From positions 1-64,000 of the forward strand of contig JAFAVK010000109.1 in the NCBI GenBank assembly GCA_019242475.1: DNA of 64,000 nt. Reading direction: 5' to 3'. The notes beneath the pieces were generated by a model. The model saw nothing but the letters and a program-made list of their open reading frames with translations. It ran no database searches and was not told the origin of the DNA. Every line of letters starts with the position of its first letter. Position 1 is the first letter of the stretch. Source of the stretch: Acidobacteriota bacterium (lineage in GTDB: Bacteria; Acidobacteriota; Blastocatellia; Pyrinomonadales; Pyrinomonadaceae). Below, piece by piece: positions 50,117 through 58,800 of this stretch. A program made the position numbers and the translations under genes.

Positions 50117-51034
50117 ATGTCCGACGAACGTCCCATAGAGCTTCCCGTAACGGAGCAGGAGAACCCGCGGACGCGCGAGTTGAGCAGTCTGCCGACCGCG
50201 GAGGTGCTGCGCCTGATGAACGAGGAGGACGCGGGCGTCGCGGCCGCGGTCGGGCGCGTGCTGCCGGAGGTCGAGAAGGCCGTCGAAGAGATTGTTAAGA
50301 GGTTGAGTTCGGGCGGGCGACTCTTCTACGTCGGGACGGGCACGTCGGGGCGCCTGGGTGTGCTCGACGCTTCGGAGTGCCCGCCGACGTTCGGCGTGCC
50401 GCCGGAGCTTGTGCAGGGAATCATCGCGGGCGGCTACGAAGCCTTATACCGCGCGACCGAGGCTTCGGAGGACGACCGGGAGGCCGGGGCGCGTGACGCC
50501 GCGGCGCGGGGCGTGGAGGGCGGGGACGCGCTGGTCGGCATCGCCGCGTCGGGGCGGACGCCTTACACCATCGGCGCGGTCGAGTTCGCGCGCGAGTCGG
50601 GCGCGTTCACGGCGGCGTTGACGTGCGTGCCGGGCTCTGCAATCACGCGGGCGGCGGAGGTCTCGATTGTGCCGTTGGTCGGGCCGGAGGTGCTGGCGGG
50701 CTCGACGCGCCTGAAGGCGGGGACGGCGCAGAAGTTGGTCTTGAACATGCTCTCGACGGCGACGATGGTCAGGCTCGGCTACGTGACGGGGAACCGCATG
50801 ACGAACCTGCGCCCGAGCAACGTCAAGCTGCGCGCGCGCTCCGAGCGCATCCTCGCGGCCGAGACGGGACTCGACGAAGGGGCCGCGCGCGCGGCCCTCT
50901 CCGCAGCGGGCGGCGACCTGCGCGTCGCGCTCGTGATGTCGAAGACGGGGCGCGGGGCCGACGAGTCGCGCGCCGCGCTCGAAGCCCGCGGCTGGGTCGT
51001 CGCGCGCGCCGTCGAAGAGCTTGCGCGCGGGTGA
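50117..51034 (+). CDS. murQ: N-acetylmuramic acid 6-phosphate etherase
   Basis: 305 residues from ATG 50117. A SIS-domain lyase that removes D-lactate from MurNAc-6-P to give GlcNAc-6-P. Signature GTSGRLGVLDASECPPTF, IIAGGYEALYRATEASEDD with the catalytic Glu region, GIAASGRTPYTIGAV, and KAGTAQKLVLNMLSTATM. The C-terminal helical domain is present. Directly behind the MurK-like kinase, so MurNAc is phosphorylated and converted in sequence. It is the diagnostic enzyme of muropeptide catabolism; 532 bp of non-coding, repeat-bearing DNA follow. Confidence 0.96.
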   Translation: MSDERPIELPVTEQENPRTRELSSLPTAEVLRLMNEEDAGVAAAVGRVLPEVEKAVEEIVKRLSSGGRLFYVGTGTSGRLGVLDASECPPTFGVPPELVQGIIAGGYEALYRATEASEDDREAGARDAAARGVEGGDALVGIAASGRTPYTIGAVEFARESGAFTAALTCVPGSAITRAAEVSIVPLVGPEVLAGSTRLKAGTAQKLVLNMLSTATMVRLGYVTGNRMTNLRPSNVKLRARSERILAAETGLDEGAARAALSAAGGDLRVALVMSKTGRGADESRAALEARGWVVARAVEELARG

Positions 51035-51566
51035 CGACACGTCGGAACCGCCGCGAGACGAATCGACATCGCGGCAATGTGAATCGACATTGCAGTCATG
51101 TGGACTCCCATCGGGACGATGTGGATTGACATAACCTTGATGGGGATTCACCTCGCGGTAATGTGAACTCCCATCGTCCCGATGTTTACTCCCATCGCGG
51201 CAATGCGCACTCCCATCACGACGATGTGAACTCCCACAGCCCCAATGTGAACTCCCACAGCCGCAATGTGGACTCCCATAGAAGCTATGGGAGTCCACAT
51301 TGCGACGATGTGAGTGAGATTAAAGGCTGTGTTTACAGCTTTTACGGCAATTGAAGGGGAGAATGTGGCCTGCGTACTAAAATAAAGCGCGTTCCTCACC
51401 GCCGGAGCTTTCGGGTTTGACACTTCCGCCCGCGTCGTAAACGGGCCGCAAGCCGTTTAAAGTCCTTCACTGCACACACGCCGCAGTTCACTGCAAAGAT
51501 GAATCCCGGCCGCACAGTTTGAGATATAACCTCGCCCGCGTTTAGACGGCGCGAAGGAGGTGCGGT
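51035..51566. other. Non-coding interval with minisatellite and a weak promoter
   Basis: 532 bases between murQ and the ADOP permease. The first half is a 21-bp minisatellite (51061-51312). The second half has no gene I can support. TATAAC (51525-51530) lies 36 bases before the permease start and could be a -10 box, but no good -35 matches it; TTGACA (51417-51422) has no matching -10. A strong Shine-Dalgarno, AAGGAGG (51554-51560), precedes the GTG. Confidence 0.6.
51061..51312. repeat. 21-bp minisatellite, 12 units
   Basis: Twelve contiguous 21-bp units without indels, general form RACTCCCATCGCGGCAATGTG. The most similar units are 51166-51270. Near the end the sequence inverts: 51262-51281 and 51285-51304 form a perfect 20-bp hairpin with a 3-base loop. 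Because the period is divisible by three, several frames stay open on both strands and yield heptapeptide repeats; I regard these as by-products. Confidence 0.95.
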
Positions 51567-54086
51567 GTGAGAGAAGAGAACTCGGCAGGCGGCGGCGGGT
51601 TGTTTGAATCGGTGTGGCGGGATGTGCGTTACGGCTTCAGGGTCTTGCGCCGGAGTCCGGGCTTCACGCTGGCGGCGGTCGTGACCCTGGCGCTCGGCAT
51701 CGGCGCCAACACGGCCATCTTCAGCGTCATCTACGGCGTGCTGCTCCGGCCGCTCCCTTATCGGGAGGGCGACCGCCTCGTCGTCGTGCGCCAACAGGCG
51801 CGGCTCAACAACGTCAACAGCCTCGGCTTCTCGCCGAAGGAGTTCTTCGACTACCGCGACCAGAACAAGACGATGGAGTCGATGGTCGAGCACCACTCGA
51901 TGAACTTCATCCTCTACGGCCGCGACGAGCCGGAGCGCGTGCAGACGGGCGTCGTCTCCGCCAACTTCTTCGACGTGCTCGGCGTCAAGCCGCTGCTCGG
52001 CCGCTCCTTCACGCCCGAAGACGAGCGGCAGGGCGGCGAAGCCGTGCTCATGCTCAGCTACAAGTACTGGCAGCGCAGCTACAACGGCGACCCGAACATC
52101 GTCGGCCGCGTCTTCCGCATGAACAACCGCCCGCACACGGTCATCGGCGTGCTGCCCCCGATCCCCGAGTACCCGTCCGAGAGCGACGTGTACATGCCGA
52201 CGGTCAACTGCCCGTTCCGCTCAAGCCCGCAGACCATCGAGAACCGGCAGGCGCGTCTGCTCTCCGTCGTCTTCGGCCGGCTCAAGCCGGGCGCGACGTT
52301 GGAGCAGGCGCAGTCGGACATCAACAACATCGCCGGCAACCTCCAGGCGACCTACCCGGACGTCTACCCGAAGAACATGGGCTACGCCGCGCAGGTCGGC
52401 GGCTTGGGCGAGGCCCTGACGCAGCAGGCGCGGCCGACGTTCCTGATTCTGCTGGCGACGACGGGGCTCGTGCTGCTCATCGCGTGCGCGAACGTGGCGA
52501 ACCTCAACCTCGCGCGCGTGCTGCGGCGCCAGCCCGAGATCGCGATGCGGACGGCGCTCGGCGCGAGCCGCGCCCGTCTCGTCCGGCAGATGTTGACCGA
52601 GAGCACGCTGCTCTCCCTGGGAGGCGGGGCGCTGGGGGTCTTGCTGGCGTCGTGGGGGTTGCCGCTGCTCACGTCCTTCGCCGGGCGCTTCACGAACCGC
52701 ACGGCGGAGATTAGCATGGACTCGTCCGTCCTGCTCTTCGCGCTCCTGCTCTCGGTCGGCACGGGGCTCGTCTTCGGGCTGCTCCCGGCGCTCTCGTCCG
52801 GGAAGGGCGCGAGGCAGAGTCTGGCCGCCGCGCTCAAGGAGGACGGCGGGCGCTCGACGGCCGCGGGGAAGAACCGCGTGCGCGCGCTCCTCACCGTGGC
52901 GCAGGTGGCGATCTCGTTCACGCTGCTCATCGGCGCGGGCTTAATGCTGCGGAGCCTCATCAAGCTCCAGCGGGTTGACCCCGGCTTCAACCCCGAGAGC
53001 ACGCTCGTCATGCGGCTCGCGCCGAACTGGTCGAGATTCATCAACACCAACAACAATAACAACCCGAACGCCGTGGCCGCGCAGTACGCCGCCTACTTCC
53101 AGCGCCTGCTCGACCGTGTCGGCCGGCAGCCGGGCATCGCCGAGGCCGCCATCTCTTCCACCTATCCTTTGAACCCGGCGGGCATCACGCGCGGGCCGAA
53201 CGGCACAAGTATCCTTATCGAAGGCAAGCCGCAGGACGACGGCCAGGCCGCGCCGCAGGTGGACGCGCGCGCCGTGAGCCCCGCCTACTTCCGCGCCGTC
53301 GGCGTGCCTTTGCTGCGCGGGCGGATGTTCGCGGACTCCGACAACATCGACGCCCCGCAGGTCTCCATCGTCAACGAGGCGACCGCGCGCCACCGCTGGG
53401 GCTCGGAAGACCCCGTGGGCAAGCGCGTCTCTTTCGACAACGGGCAGACGTGGGTCACGATTGTCGGCGTCGTCGGCAACGTCCGGCAGTACGGGCTCGA
53501 CAAGGAGCCGAGCGATGAGATATATGGCCCCGTCGCGCAGCTCGCGTTCGGGCAGTTCCTCGTCGTCAAGACGAAGGGCGACCCGATGGCCGCGTCGAAG
53601 TCCCTGCGCGACGCCGTCCACGAAGTCGATTCGGAGACGGCGGTCGATCAGGTGAAGACCTTGCAACAGGTGCTCGACGATTCGGTCGCGTCGCCGCGCC
53701 TGACGGCGTGGCTGCTCGGCCTGTTCGCGGTCGTCGCGCTGGTCATCACGGCGGCCGGCATCAGCGGCGTGATGGCGCTCGCCGTGACGCAGCGGACAAA
53801 GGAGATAGGCATCCGCCTCGCGCTCGGCGCGACGCGGACGCGCATCGTCACGATGATTATGCGGCAGGGGATGACGCTCGTCCTGGTCGGCCTGGCGTTG
53901 GGGGTGGCCGGGGCGCTCGCACTCAACGGGCTCATCGCCTCGCTGCTCTTCTCGACGCCGGGCGCAGACCCTTTGACGTTCGCCGCCGTCTCGTGCGTGC
54001 TGTTGCTCGTGGCGGGGACGGCGTGCCTCATCCCCTCCTTGCGCGCGACGGCCATCGACCCGATGCTCACGCTGCGCAGGGAGTGA
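51567..54086 (+). CDS. ADOP-type orphan ABC permease (MacB/FtsX-like)
   Basis: 839 residues with two MacB-periplasmic-core plus FtsX units in tandem, the design called acidobacterial duplicated orphan permease. WRDVRYGFRVLRRSPGFTLA followed by LALGIGANTAIFSVIYGVLL is the recurrent N-terminal motif. Membrane helices cluster near 35-60, 290-315, 345-370, 395-420 and, in the second half, near 700-830 with the TKEIGIRLALGATRTRI coupling loop. No ATPase gene is adjacent. Start GTG 51567 has AAGGAGG upstream. Its function may be macrolide/peptide export or signalling; unknown. It separates murQ from the rest of the peptidoglycan genes. Confidence 0.92.
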   Translation: MREENSAGGGGLFESVWRDVRYGFRVLRRSPGFTLAAVVTLALGIGANTAIFSVIYGVLLRPLPYREGDRLVVVRQQARLNNVNSLGFSPKEFFDYRDQNKTMESMVEHHSMNFILYGRDEPERVQTGVVSANFFDVLGVKPLLGRSFTPEDERQGGEAVLMLSYKYWQRSYNGDPNIVGRVFRMNNRPHTVIGVLPPIPEYPSESDVYMPTVNCPFRSSPQTIENRQARLLSVVFGRLKPGATLEQAQSDINNIAGNLQATYPDVYPKNMGYAAQVGGLGEALTQQARPTFLILLATTGLVLLIACANVANLNLARVLRRQPEIAMRTALGASRARLVRQMLTESTLLSLGGGALGVLLASWGLPLLTSFAGRFTNRTAEISMDSSVLLFALLLSVGTGLVFGLLPALSSGKGARQSLAAALKEDGGRSTAAGKNRVRALLTVAQVAISFTLLIGAGLMLRSLIKLQRVDPGFNPESTLVMRLAPNWSRFINTNNNNNPNAVAAQYAAYFQRLLDRVGRQPGIAEAAISSTYPLNPAGITRGPNGTSILIEGKPQDDGQAAPQVDARAVSPAYFRAVGVPLLRGRMFADSDNIDAPQVSIVNEATARHRWGSEDPVGKRVSFDNGQTWVTIVGVVGNVRQYGLDKEPSDEIYGPVAQLAFGQFLVVKTKGDPMAASKSLRDAVHEVDSETAVDQVKTLQQVLDDSVASPRLTAWLLGLFAVVALVITAAGISGVMALAVTQRTKEIGIRLALGATRTRIVTMIMRQGMTLVLVGLALGVAGALALNGLIASLLFSTPGADPLTFAAVSCVLLLVAGTACLIPSLRATAIDPMLTLRRE

Positions 54087-54141
54087 CAAACCGACCCCGT
54101 CCTGTACAATCTCGGGCGCGAGTCGAAGAGCGCACCTCTTA

Positions 54142-54284
54142 GCCGGGAGCGCGGGCATCCCTGCCCGCCATGAGCGCGTCAGCGCGAAGGCGCGAGACTT
54201 CAAGTCTCAGGGTTGAGAGATAGGGCTACACGGCTAAGCGTGCTTTGGCACGCTTTGGCGGGCAGGGATGCCCGCGCTCCCGGC
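54142..54284. repeat. 28-bp perfect inverted repeat, long loop
   Basis: Arms 54142-54169 and 54257-54284 are perfectly inverted over 28 bp and are themselves self-complementary (GCGGGCATCCCTGCCCGC). The 87-base loop has its own short inversions (for example around CGTGCTTTGGCACG). Lies between the ADOP and LytS-like genes. Not heptameric. Confidence 0.93.
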
Positions 54285-54310
54285 GACAGGGGGCTTTGTA
54301 TTAAGACGAC

Positions 54311-55459
54311 ATGAGTGCTGAGAGAATAGACGTGGGCGCGGCGCGCGTGGACTGGCTGAAGTGGGGCTCGCTCTTCGGCTTCTGGGCGCTCTTCAGCTTC
54401 CTCAACGCCAACCAGGTCTACTTCGAGATGCTGCACAGGCCGGGGATGCATCACTCCTGGTGGCGCATCGTCTTCTGGCAGCTCGCCGTCTGGTGGGTCT
54501 GGGGCTGCCTGACGCCGCTCGTCCTCGGCGTCGGCAAGCGTGTCACGGGCGCGGACGCCTCTTGGCCCCGCGGGCTCCTCATCCACCTGCCCTTCAGCCT
54601 CCTGCTCCCGGCCGCGCACGTCGCCGCCTCCGTCTACATCAGGATGGTCATCCAGCCGTTCGACGTGTGGAGCGACACGCGCCCCTTCCTCGACCAGTAC
54701 GGCGGCGAGCTGCGGAGCCTCTTCCTCTTCGACTTCTTCGTCTACTGGGCCGTGCTCGGCGTCGGCTACGCCTTCGACTACCGCGGGCGCTACCGCGAGC
54801 GCGAGTCGGCCGCCTCCGAGCTGAAGGCGCAGCTCGCGCAGGCGAAGCTCGAAGCCCTCAAGGTGCAGCTCCACCCGCACTTCCTCTTCAACACGCTCCA
54901 CACCATCTCGGGCCTCGTGCGCGGGGGCGAGCGGCAGCCCGCCGTCAACATGATCGCGGGCCTCAGCGAGCTTTTGCGCCGCGCCCTCGACAGCGCCGAC
55001 GAGCAGGAGGTGCCGCTGCGCGAGGAGTTGAAGTTCGTCGAACTCTACCTGGACATCCAGCTCGTGCGCTTCTCCGACCGCCTGACCGTGCGCACCGACA
55101 TCGCGCCCGAGACCCTGGACGCGCTCGTGCCGAACATGCTCCTCCAGCCGCTCGTCGAGAACGCCATCCGCCACGGCGTCTCGCCCTGCGAGTCGCCGGG
55201 CACCATCACGATCAACGCCTACCGCTCGGGCCGCATGCTCCACCTCGAAGTCTCCGACGACGGCCCCGGCCTCCAATCCGGCTGGCGCATCGGGGAGAGC
55301 GGCGGCATCGGGCTCGCCAACACGGTCGAGCGCCTCAAACGTCTCTACGGCGCCGACCACCGCTTCGAGCTGCGCAGCGTCGAGGGCGTGGGCAGCGGCG
55401 TCACGGCGTCGGTCGTCATGCCCTTCCGCGAAGGGCGCGGGTCGCTTCATTCACAATGA
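54311..55459 (+). CDS. LytS-type sensor histidine kinase
   Basis: 382 residues. Four membrane helices in the N-terminal part (about 18-37, 52-72, 88-110, 137-156), a short coiled linker, then the His_kinase domain with HPHFLFNTLH (phospho-acceptor H188 or H190) and a HATPase domain with LVENAIRHG and the glycine box DDGPGL and GGIGLANTVERL. No large extracytoplasmic sensor domain, so the stimulus is probably sensed in the membrane. ATGA overlap with the LytTR regulator gives a complete two-component pair. Confidence 0.94.
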   Translation: MSAERIDVGAARVDWLKWGSLFGFWALFSFLNANQVYFEMLHRPGMHHSWWRIVFWQLAVWWVWGCLTPLVLGVGKRVTGADASWPRGLLIHLPFSLLLPAAHVAASVYIRMVIQPFDVWSDTRPFLDQYGGELRSLFLFDFFVYWAVLGVGYAFDYRGRYRERESAASELKAQLAQAKLEALKVQLHPHFLFNTLHTISGLVRGGERQPAVNMIAGLSELLRRALDSADEQEVPLREELKFVELYLDIQLVRFSDRLTVRTDIAPETLDALVPNMLLQPLVENAIRHGVSPCESPGTITINAYRSGRMLHLEVSDDGPGLQSGWRIGESGGIGLANTVERLKRLYGADHRFELRSVEGVGSGVTASVVMPFREGRGSLHSQ

Positions 55460-56277
55460 GCGCGGAGGCGAAGAAGATTCGGACGCTCATCGTGGACGAC
55501 GAGCCCTTGGCCCGCCGCACGATTCGGAACCTCCTCGCCGACGACCCCGAAGTCGAAATCATCGGCGAGTGCGCCGGCGGCGCCGAGGCCGTCGAGAGCA
55601 TCCGCCGACGCCCGCCCGACCTCCTCTTCCTCGACATCCAGATGCCCGGCATGGACGGCTTCGACGTGCTCTCGGCCGTCGAGCTGGAGCACATCTCGGC
55701 CGTCATCTTCGTCACCGCCTACGACGCCTACGCGCTCAAGGCGTTCGAGGTGCACGCGCTCGACTACCTGCTGAAGCCCTTCACCGACGAGAGGTTCCGC
55801 GAGGCGCTCGCGCGCGCCAAGTCACACGTCGAGCTGCGCGAAGCGCGGGGGCTGGCCGAGAGCCTGCGCGCCTTCCTCCGCGGGCGCGCGGCCCCGGAGG
55901 AGGAGACGGCGACGGCGGCGGCCCCCAAAAAAGGCGGCTACCTCACGCGCTTCATGGTCAAGGTCGGCGGCCGCGTCATCTTCATCAACCCCTCGGACGT
56001 GGACTGGATCGAGGCCGACAACTATTACATTAAGCTCCACGTCAGCGGCCGCGCGCACCTTTTGCGCCTGAGCATGAAGGAGCTGGAGGAGCGGCTCGAC
56101 CCGAAGACCTTCTGGCGCACGCACCGCTCCGCCATCATCAACCTCGACCGCGTCAAAGAGCTGCACCAGCACCCGAGCGGCGAGTACGTCGTCGTCCTGC
56201 GCGACGGCACCGAGCTGAAGCTCAGCCGCGCCCGCCGCGAGCGCCTGCAAGAACTCCTCATGGGCGAGCGCGATTAA
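55456..56277 (+). CDS. LytTR-family response regulator
   Basis: 273 residues from ATG 55456 (overlaps the kinase stop). Receiver domain with D14, D15 and phospho-acceptor D60 in LLFLDIQMPGMDG, Lys in DYLLKPF; a linker with Glu/Ala-rich stretch (about 145-160); LytTR DNA-binding domain (about 168-270: YLTRFMVKVGGRVIFI, WIEADNYYIKLHV, FWRTHRSAIINLDRV). LytTR regulators bind tandem direct repeats about 21 bp apart in many bacteria. Partner of the kinase upstream; target genes unknown, the adjacent ADOP permease being the nearest candidate. Confidence 0.95.
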   Translation: MSAEAKKIRTLIVDDEPLARRTIRNLLADDPEVEIIGECAGGAEAVESIRRRPPDLLFLDIQMPGMDGFDVLSAVELEHISAVIFVTAYDAYALKAFEVHALDYLLKPFTDERFREALARAKSHVELREARGLAESLRAFLRGRAAPEEETATAAAPKKGGYLTRFMVKVGGRVIFINPSDVDWIEADNYYIKLHVSGRAHLLRLSMKELEERLDPKTFWRTHRSAIINLDRVKELHQHPSGEYVVVLRDGTELKLSRARRERLQELLMGERD

Positions 56278-56280
56278 GAA

Positions 56281-56308
56281 TTTCAAATTTCAAATTTGAA
56301 ATTTCAAA
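56281..56308. repeat. Heptamer repeat with palindrome (TTTCAAA word)
   Basis: Four consecutive heptamers TTTCAAA, TTTCAAA, TTTGAAA, TTTCAAA. The centre is an 18-bp palindrome. Same word as 18285-18312. It starts three bases after the regulator stop and ends 25 bases before the HAD gene. Confidence 0.88.
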
Positions 56309-56333
56309 CTCCTGGGGCACAATCCCAAACACG

Positions 56334-57047
56334 ATGGCTTCAACTTCGCTCCACCCTGCCCTCGAAGGAGCGCGCGCGTGCGTCTTCGACGCGGGCGGCA
56401 CGCTCATCCACCCGGACTGGGAGAGGCTCGCACAACTCGCCGAAGAGGCGGCCGGGCGCAGGTTAGGCGCCGAGGAGATGCGGCGCGCGTTCGGCGAGAT
56501 GCTGAAGTGCGTCAACGAGCCGACGCCGGGCGGGCGCGTCATTGACCAGAGCGGGCGCCACTGGACTTTCCGCGCGATGTACGGCGGGCTCGGGTTGGAC
56601 GAGGCCGCCTGTGAAAGTCTCGTCGGGCGCATCGACGCGGCGCACGAAGAGCGGCACATCTGGTGCGGCTGCGACCCGGACGCCCCGCGCGTCATCGACG
56701 AGTTGAAAGGCAGGGGACTCCTCGTCGCCGTCATCTCGAACACCGAGGACGGCCGCGTGCAAGAAGCTTTGGCAGCGGCGGGGCTCGCCGAACGCTTCGA
56801 CGTGGTCGTGGACTCGCACCTCGTCGGCGTGAGTAAGCCCGACCCGGCCATCTTCCGCCACGCGCTCGGGCTGCTCGGGGTCGAGCCGCACGAGGCCGTC
56901 TTCGTCGGCGACTCCTACGCGCACGACGCGCTCGCCGCACGCGCCGCCGGACTCGCGGCCGTGCTGCTCGACCCCTTAGACCTCCACCCGGGGGCCGTCT
57001 GCCCGCGCATACATCGCCTGGGCGATTTGCTTCCGCGTGAGGTTTGA
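56334..57047 (+). CDS. HAD-superfamily hydrolase
   Basis: 237 residues. Motif I is VFDAGGTLI (nucleophile D19; the usual second Asp is Gly21), motif II is in VAVISNTEDG, Lys in GVSKPDPAIFRHAL and motif III GDSYAHDALAA. The C1 helical cap (about 35-120) is present. Replacement of the second Asp of DxD removes the normal general acid; FDAGGTL-type members are common but their chemistry is unclear, and phosphatase activity is uncertain. Located upstream of the symporter and glycosidase genes; possible sugar-phosphate role is inference. Confidence 0.85.
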   Translation: MASTSLHPALEGARACVFDAGGTLIHPDWERLAQLAEEAAGRRLGAEEMRRAFGEMLKCVNEPTPGGRVIDQSGRHWTFRAMYGGLGLDEAACESLVGRIDAAHEERHIWCGCDPDAPRVIDELKGRGLLVAVISNTEDGRVQEALAAAGLAERFDVVVDSHLVGVSKPDPAIFRHALGLLGVEPHEAVFVGDSYAHDALAARAAGLAAVLLDPLDLHPGAVCPRIHRLGDLLPREV

Positions 57048-57056
57048 AAATAGAAT
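57027..57056 (+). promoter_or_regulatory. Possible sigma-70 promoter for the symporter operon
   Basis: TTGCTT (57027-57032) and TAGAAT (57051-57056) with an 18-base spacer, in the gap and end of the HAD gene, about 50 bases before the symporter ATG. The -10 matches consensus at five of six positions, the -35 at three. In so GC-rich a region the box stands out, but it is not proven. Confidence 0.35.
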
Positions 57057-57108
57057 CCCCCCGTCACTCCCGCTCGTTAAAGTCTGAGCCCGGCCGCCAA
57101 CCTTCTAA

Positions 57109-58770
57109 ATGGGACTGCTCGACCTGATCATCGTCTTCGGCTACCTCGTCGGCATCACTCTGTTCGGCATCTGGTTCGCGGGCAAGCAGGAGACGACGGA
57201 GGACTACTTCGTCGGCGACCGCAGCGTGCCCTGGTGGGCCATCGCCGCCTCCATCGTCGCCACCGAGACTTCGACCATCACCTTCATCAGCGTGCCCGGC
57301 GTCGCCTTCTCGCGCGGCGGCAACTTCCAGTTCCTGCAACTGGTCGCGGGCTACATGCTCGGGCGCATCGTCATCTCGTTCCTCTTCATCCCGTCCTACT
57401 TCCGCGGCGAGCTGTTGACCGTCTACCAACTTCTCGAACGCCGCTTCGGCGGGCGCATCAAGATGCTGGCGGCGGCGCTCTTCGTCGTCATGCGCAACAT
57501 CGCGGACGGCATCCGCCTGCTGCTGACGGCCATCGTGCTCGCGGCCGTCTACACGGCCTTCCAGCCGCAGGCGAACGTGACGACGGTGACCATCGCCTCC
57601 ATCGTCCTCCTGGGCGTCGTGATGATCATCTTCACCTACTACGGCGGGATGGAGGCGGTCATCTGGGTCGAGGTGGTGCAGCTCGGCATCTACCTCGGCG
57701 GCGCGCTGGCGGCGGCCGTCGTCATCGCGATGGGCGTCAAGGGCGGCTTCGGCGGCGCGTTGGAGTTGGGCCGGCAGTTCGGCAAGTTCGACGTGATCGA
57801 CTTCGCCTTCAGGCAGACGCCCTTCACGCTCTCGTTCCCGTTCACCGACGCGACCTACACGCTCTCGCTCCCCCTGGACTTGGTGAAGAGCTACACGTTC
57901 TGGGCCGGGCTCATCGGCGGCTGCTTCCTGACGATGAGCACGCACGGGACGGATCAGTACCTCGTGCAGCGCTACCTCTGCACCGACCGGCCGCGCCGTG
58001 CGGCGGCGGCGCTGCTCTCTTCCGGCGCGGTCGTCTTCGCGCAGTTCATCGGCTTCCTCTTCATCGGCGTGCTGCTCTTCGCCTTCTACGGCCCGCACGC
58101 CTCGCCCGTCTACAACGACTTCGCCGCGGCCTGCGCGCAGGTGAACCCGACCGAGGCCGCGGGCCGCTGCCTGTCCGACCCGGCGTTTGCACAGGCCGCG
58201 AGCGCGACCTTCCCCTTCGCGGGCGGCGACCGCGTCTTCCCCGACTTCATCACGAAGCACATGCCGACGGGTTTGTCGGGCCTGGTCGTCGCGGCCATCT
58301 TCGCCGCGGCGCTCTCCTCCTCGCTCAACTCCATCGCGGCGACGGCCGTCAACGACCTCTACAAGCCCTTCCGGCCGAAGCGCGGCGACAAGCACTACCT
58401 GCGCGTGTCGCAAGTGCTGACGCTCGTGTGGGGCCTCGTGCAGATGGCCGTGGCCGTCGTGGCAATGGCGTACCCGAGTTCCGCGCTCGACAAGGCCCTG
58501 TCGGTCGCGTCGCTCATCAACGGGCCGGTGCTCGGCGTCTTCCTCGTCGGCACGTTCCTGCGGCGCGTGAGCGAGCCGCCCGCGCTCGTCGGGATGTTGG
58601 CGAGCATCGTCGTCATGCTCTACGTGCGCTTCTACACGCCGCTCGCGTGGACTTGGTACGTGCTCCTCGGGAGCGCCATCACGCTCCTCGTCGCGTGGCT
58701 CGCGAGCTTCGCCTTCGCGCCCGCCCCGGCCGACCGGCAGGACGAGCTGGCCCCCGGCGCGGCCGACTGA
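57109..58770 (+). CDS. Sodium:solute symporter (SSS family)
   Basis: 553 residues, about 13-14 membrane helices. The N-terminus GLLDLIIVFGYLVGITLFGIW and the WWAIAASIVATETSTITFIS segment contain the Na+-site and substrate helices of the SSS/LeuT fold, and LSSSLNSIAATAVNDLYKPF is a conserved late loop. Family substrates include sugars, amino acids and sialic acid. Here it precedes NagZ- and NamZ-type genes by 30 bp, so import of MurNAc, GlcNAc or a small muropeptide product is the best guess; in some Bacteroidota an inner-membrane MurNAc transporter is encoded beside MurK/MurQ. Confidence 0.93.
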   Translation: MGLLDLIIVFGYLVGITLFGIWFAGKQETTEDYFVGDRSVPWWAIAASIVATETSTITFISVPGVAFSRGGNFQFLQLVAGYMLGRIVISFLFIPSYFRGELLTVYQLLERRFGGRIKMLAAALFVVMRNIADGIRLLLTAIVLAAVYTAFQPQANVTTVTIASIVLLGVVMIIFTYYGGMEAVIWVEVVQLGIYLGGALAAAVVIAMGVKGGFGGALELGRQFGKFDVIDFAFRQTPFTLSFPFTDATYTLSLPLDLVKSYTFWAGLIGGCFLTMSTHGTDQYLVQRYLCTDRPRRAAAALLSSGAVVFAQFIGFLFIGVLLFAFYGPHASPVYNDFAAACAQVNPTEAAGRCLSDPAFAQAASATFPFAGGDRVFPDFITKHMPTGLSGLVVAAIFAAALSSSLNSIAATAVNDLYKPFRPKRGDKHYLRVSQVLTLVWGLVQMAVAVVAMAYPSSALDKALSVASLINGPVLGVFLVGTFLRRVSEPPALVGMLASIVVMLYVRFYTPLAWTWYVLLGSAITLLVAWLASFAFAPAPADRQDELAPGAAD

Positions 58771-58800
58771 CATTCATAGCTTAAGGAATAAAACTTTTCG

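Noticed and set aside
51061..51312. CRISPR array
   Set aside because: Units are contiguous 21-mers with no spacers between repeats, and no cas gene is near.
51148..51423. Heptapeptide-repeat proteins in several frames (MGVHIAA-type on the minus strand, VNSHSPN-type on the plus strand)
   Set aside because: A 21-bp period keeps many frames open automatically. No Shine-Dalgarno or conserved non-repeat domain supports any of them.
54245..54260. Sigma-54 promoter (TTGGCACGCTTTGGC) before the LytS-like gene
   Set aside because: The distance between the GG and GC elements is nine bases rather than ten and the downstream TTGC is absent; it is part of the inverted repeat.
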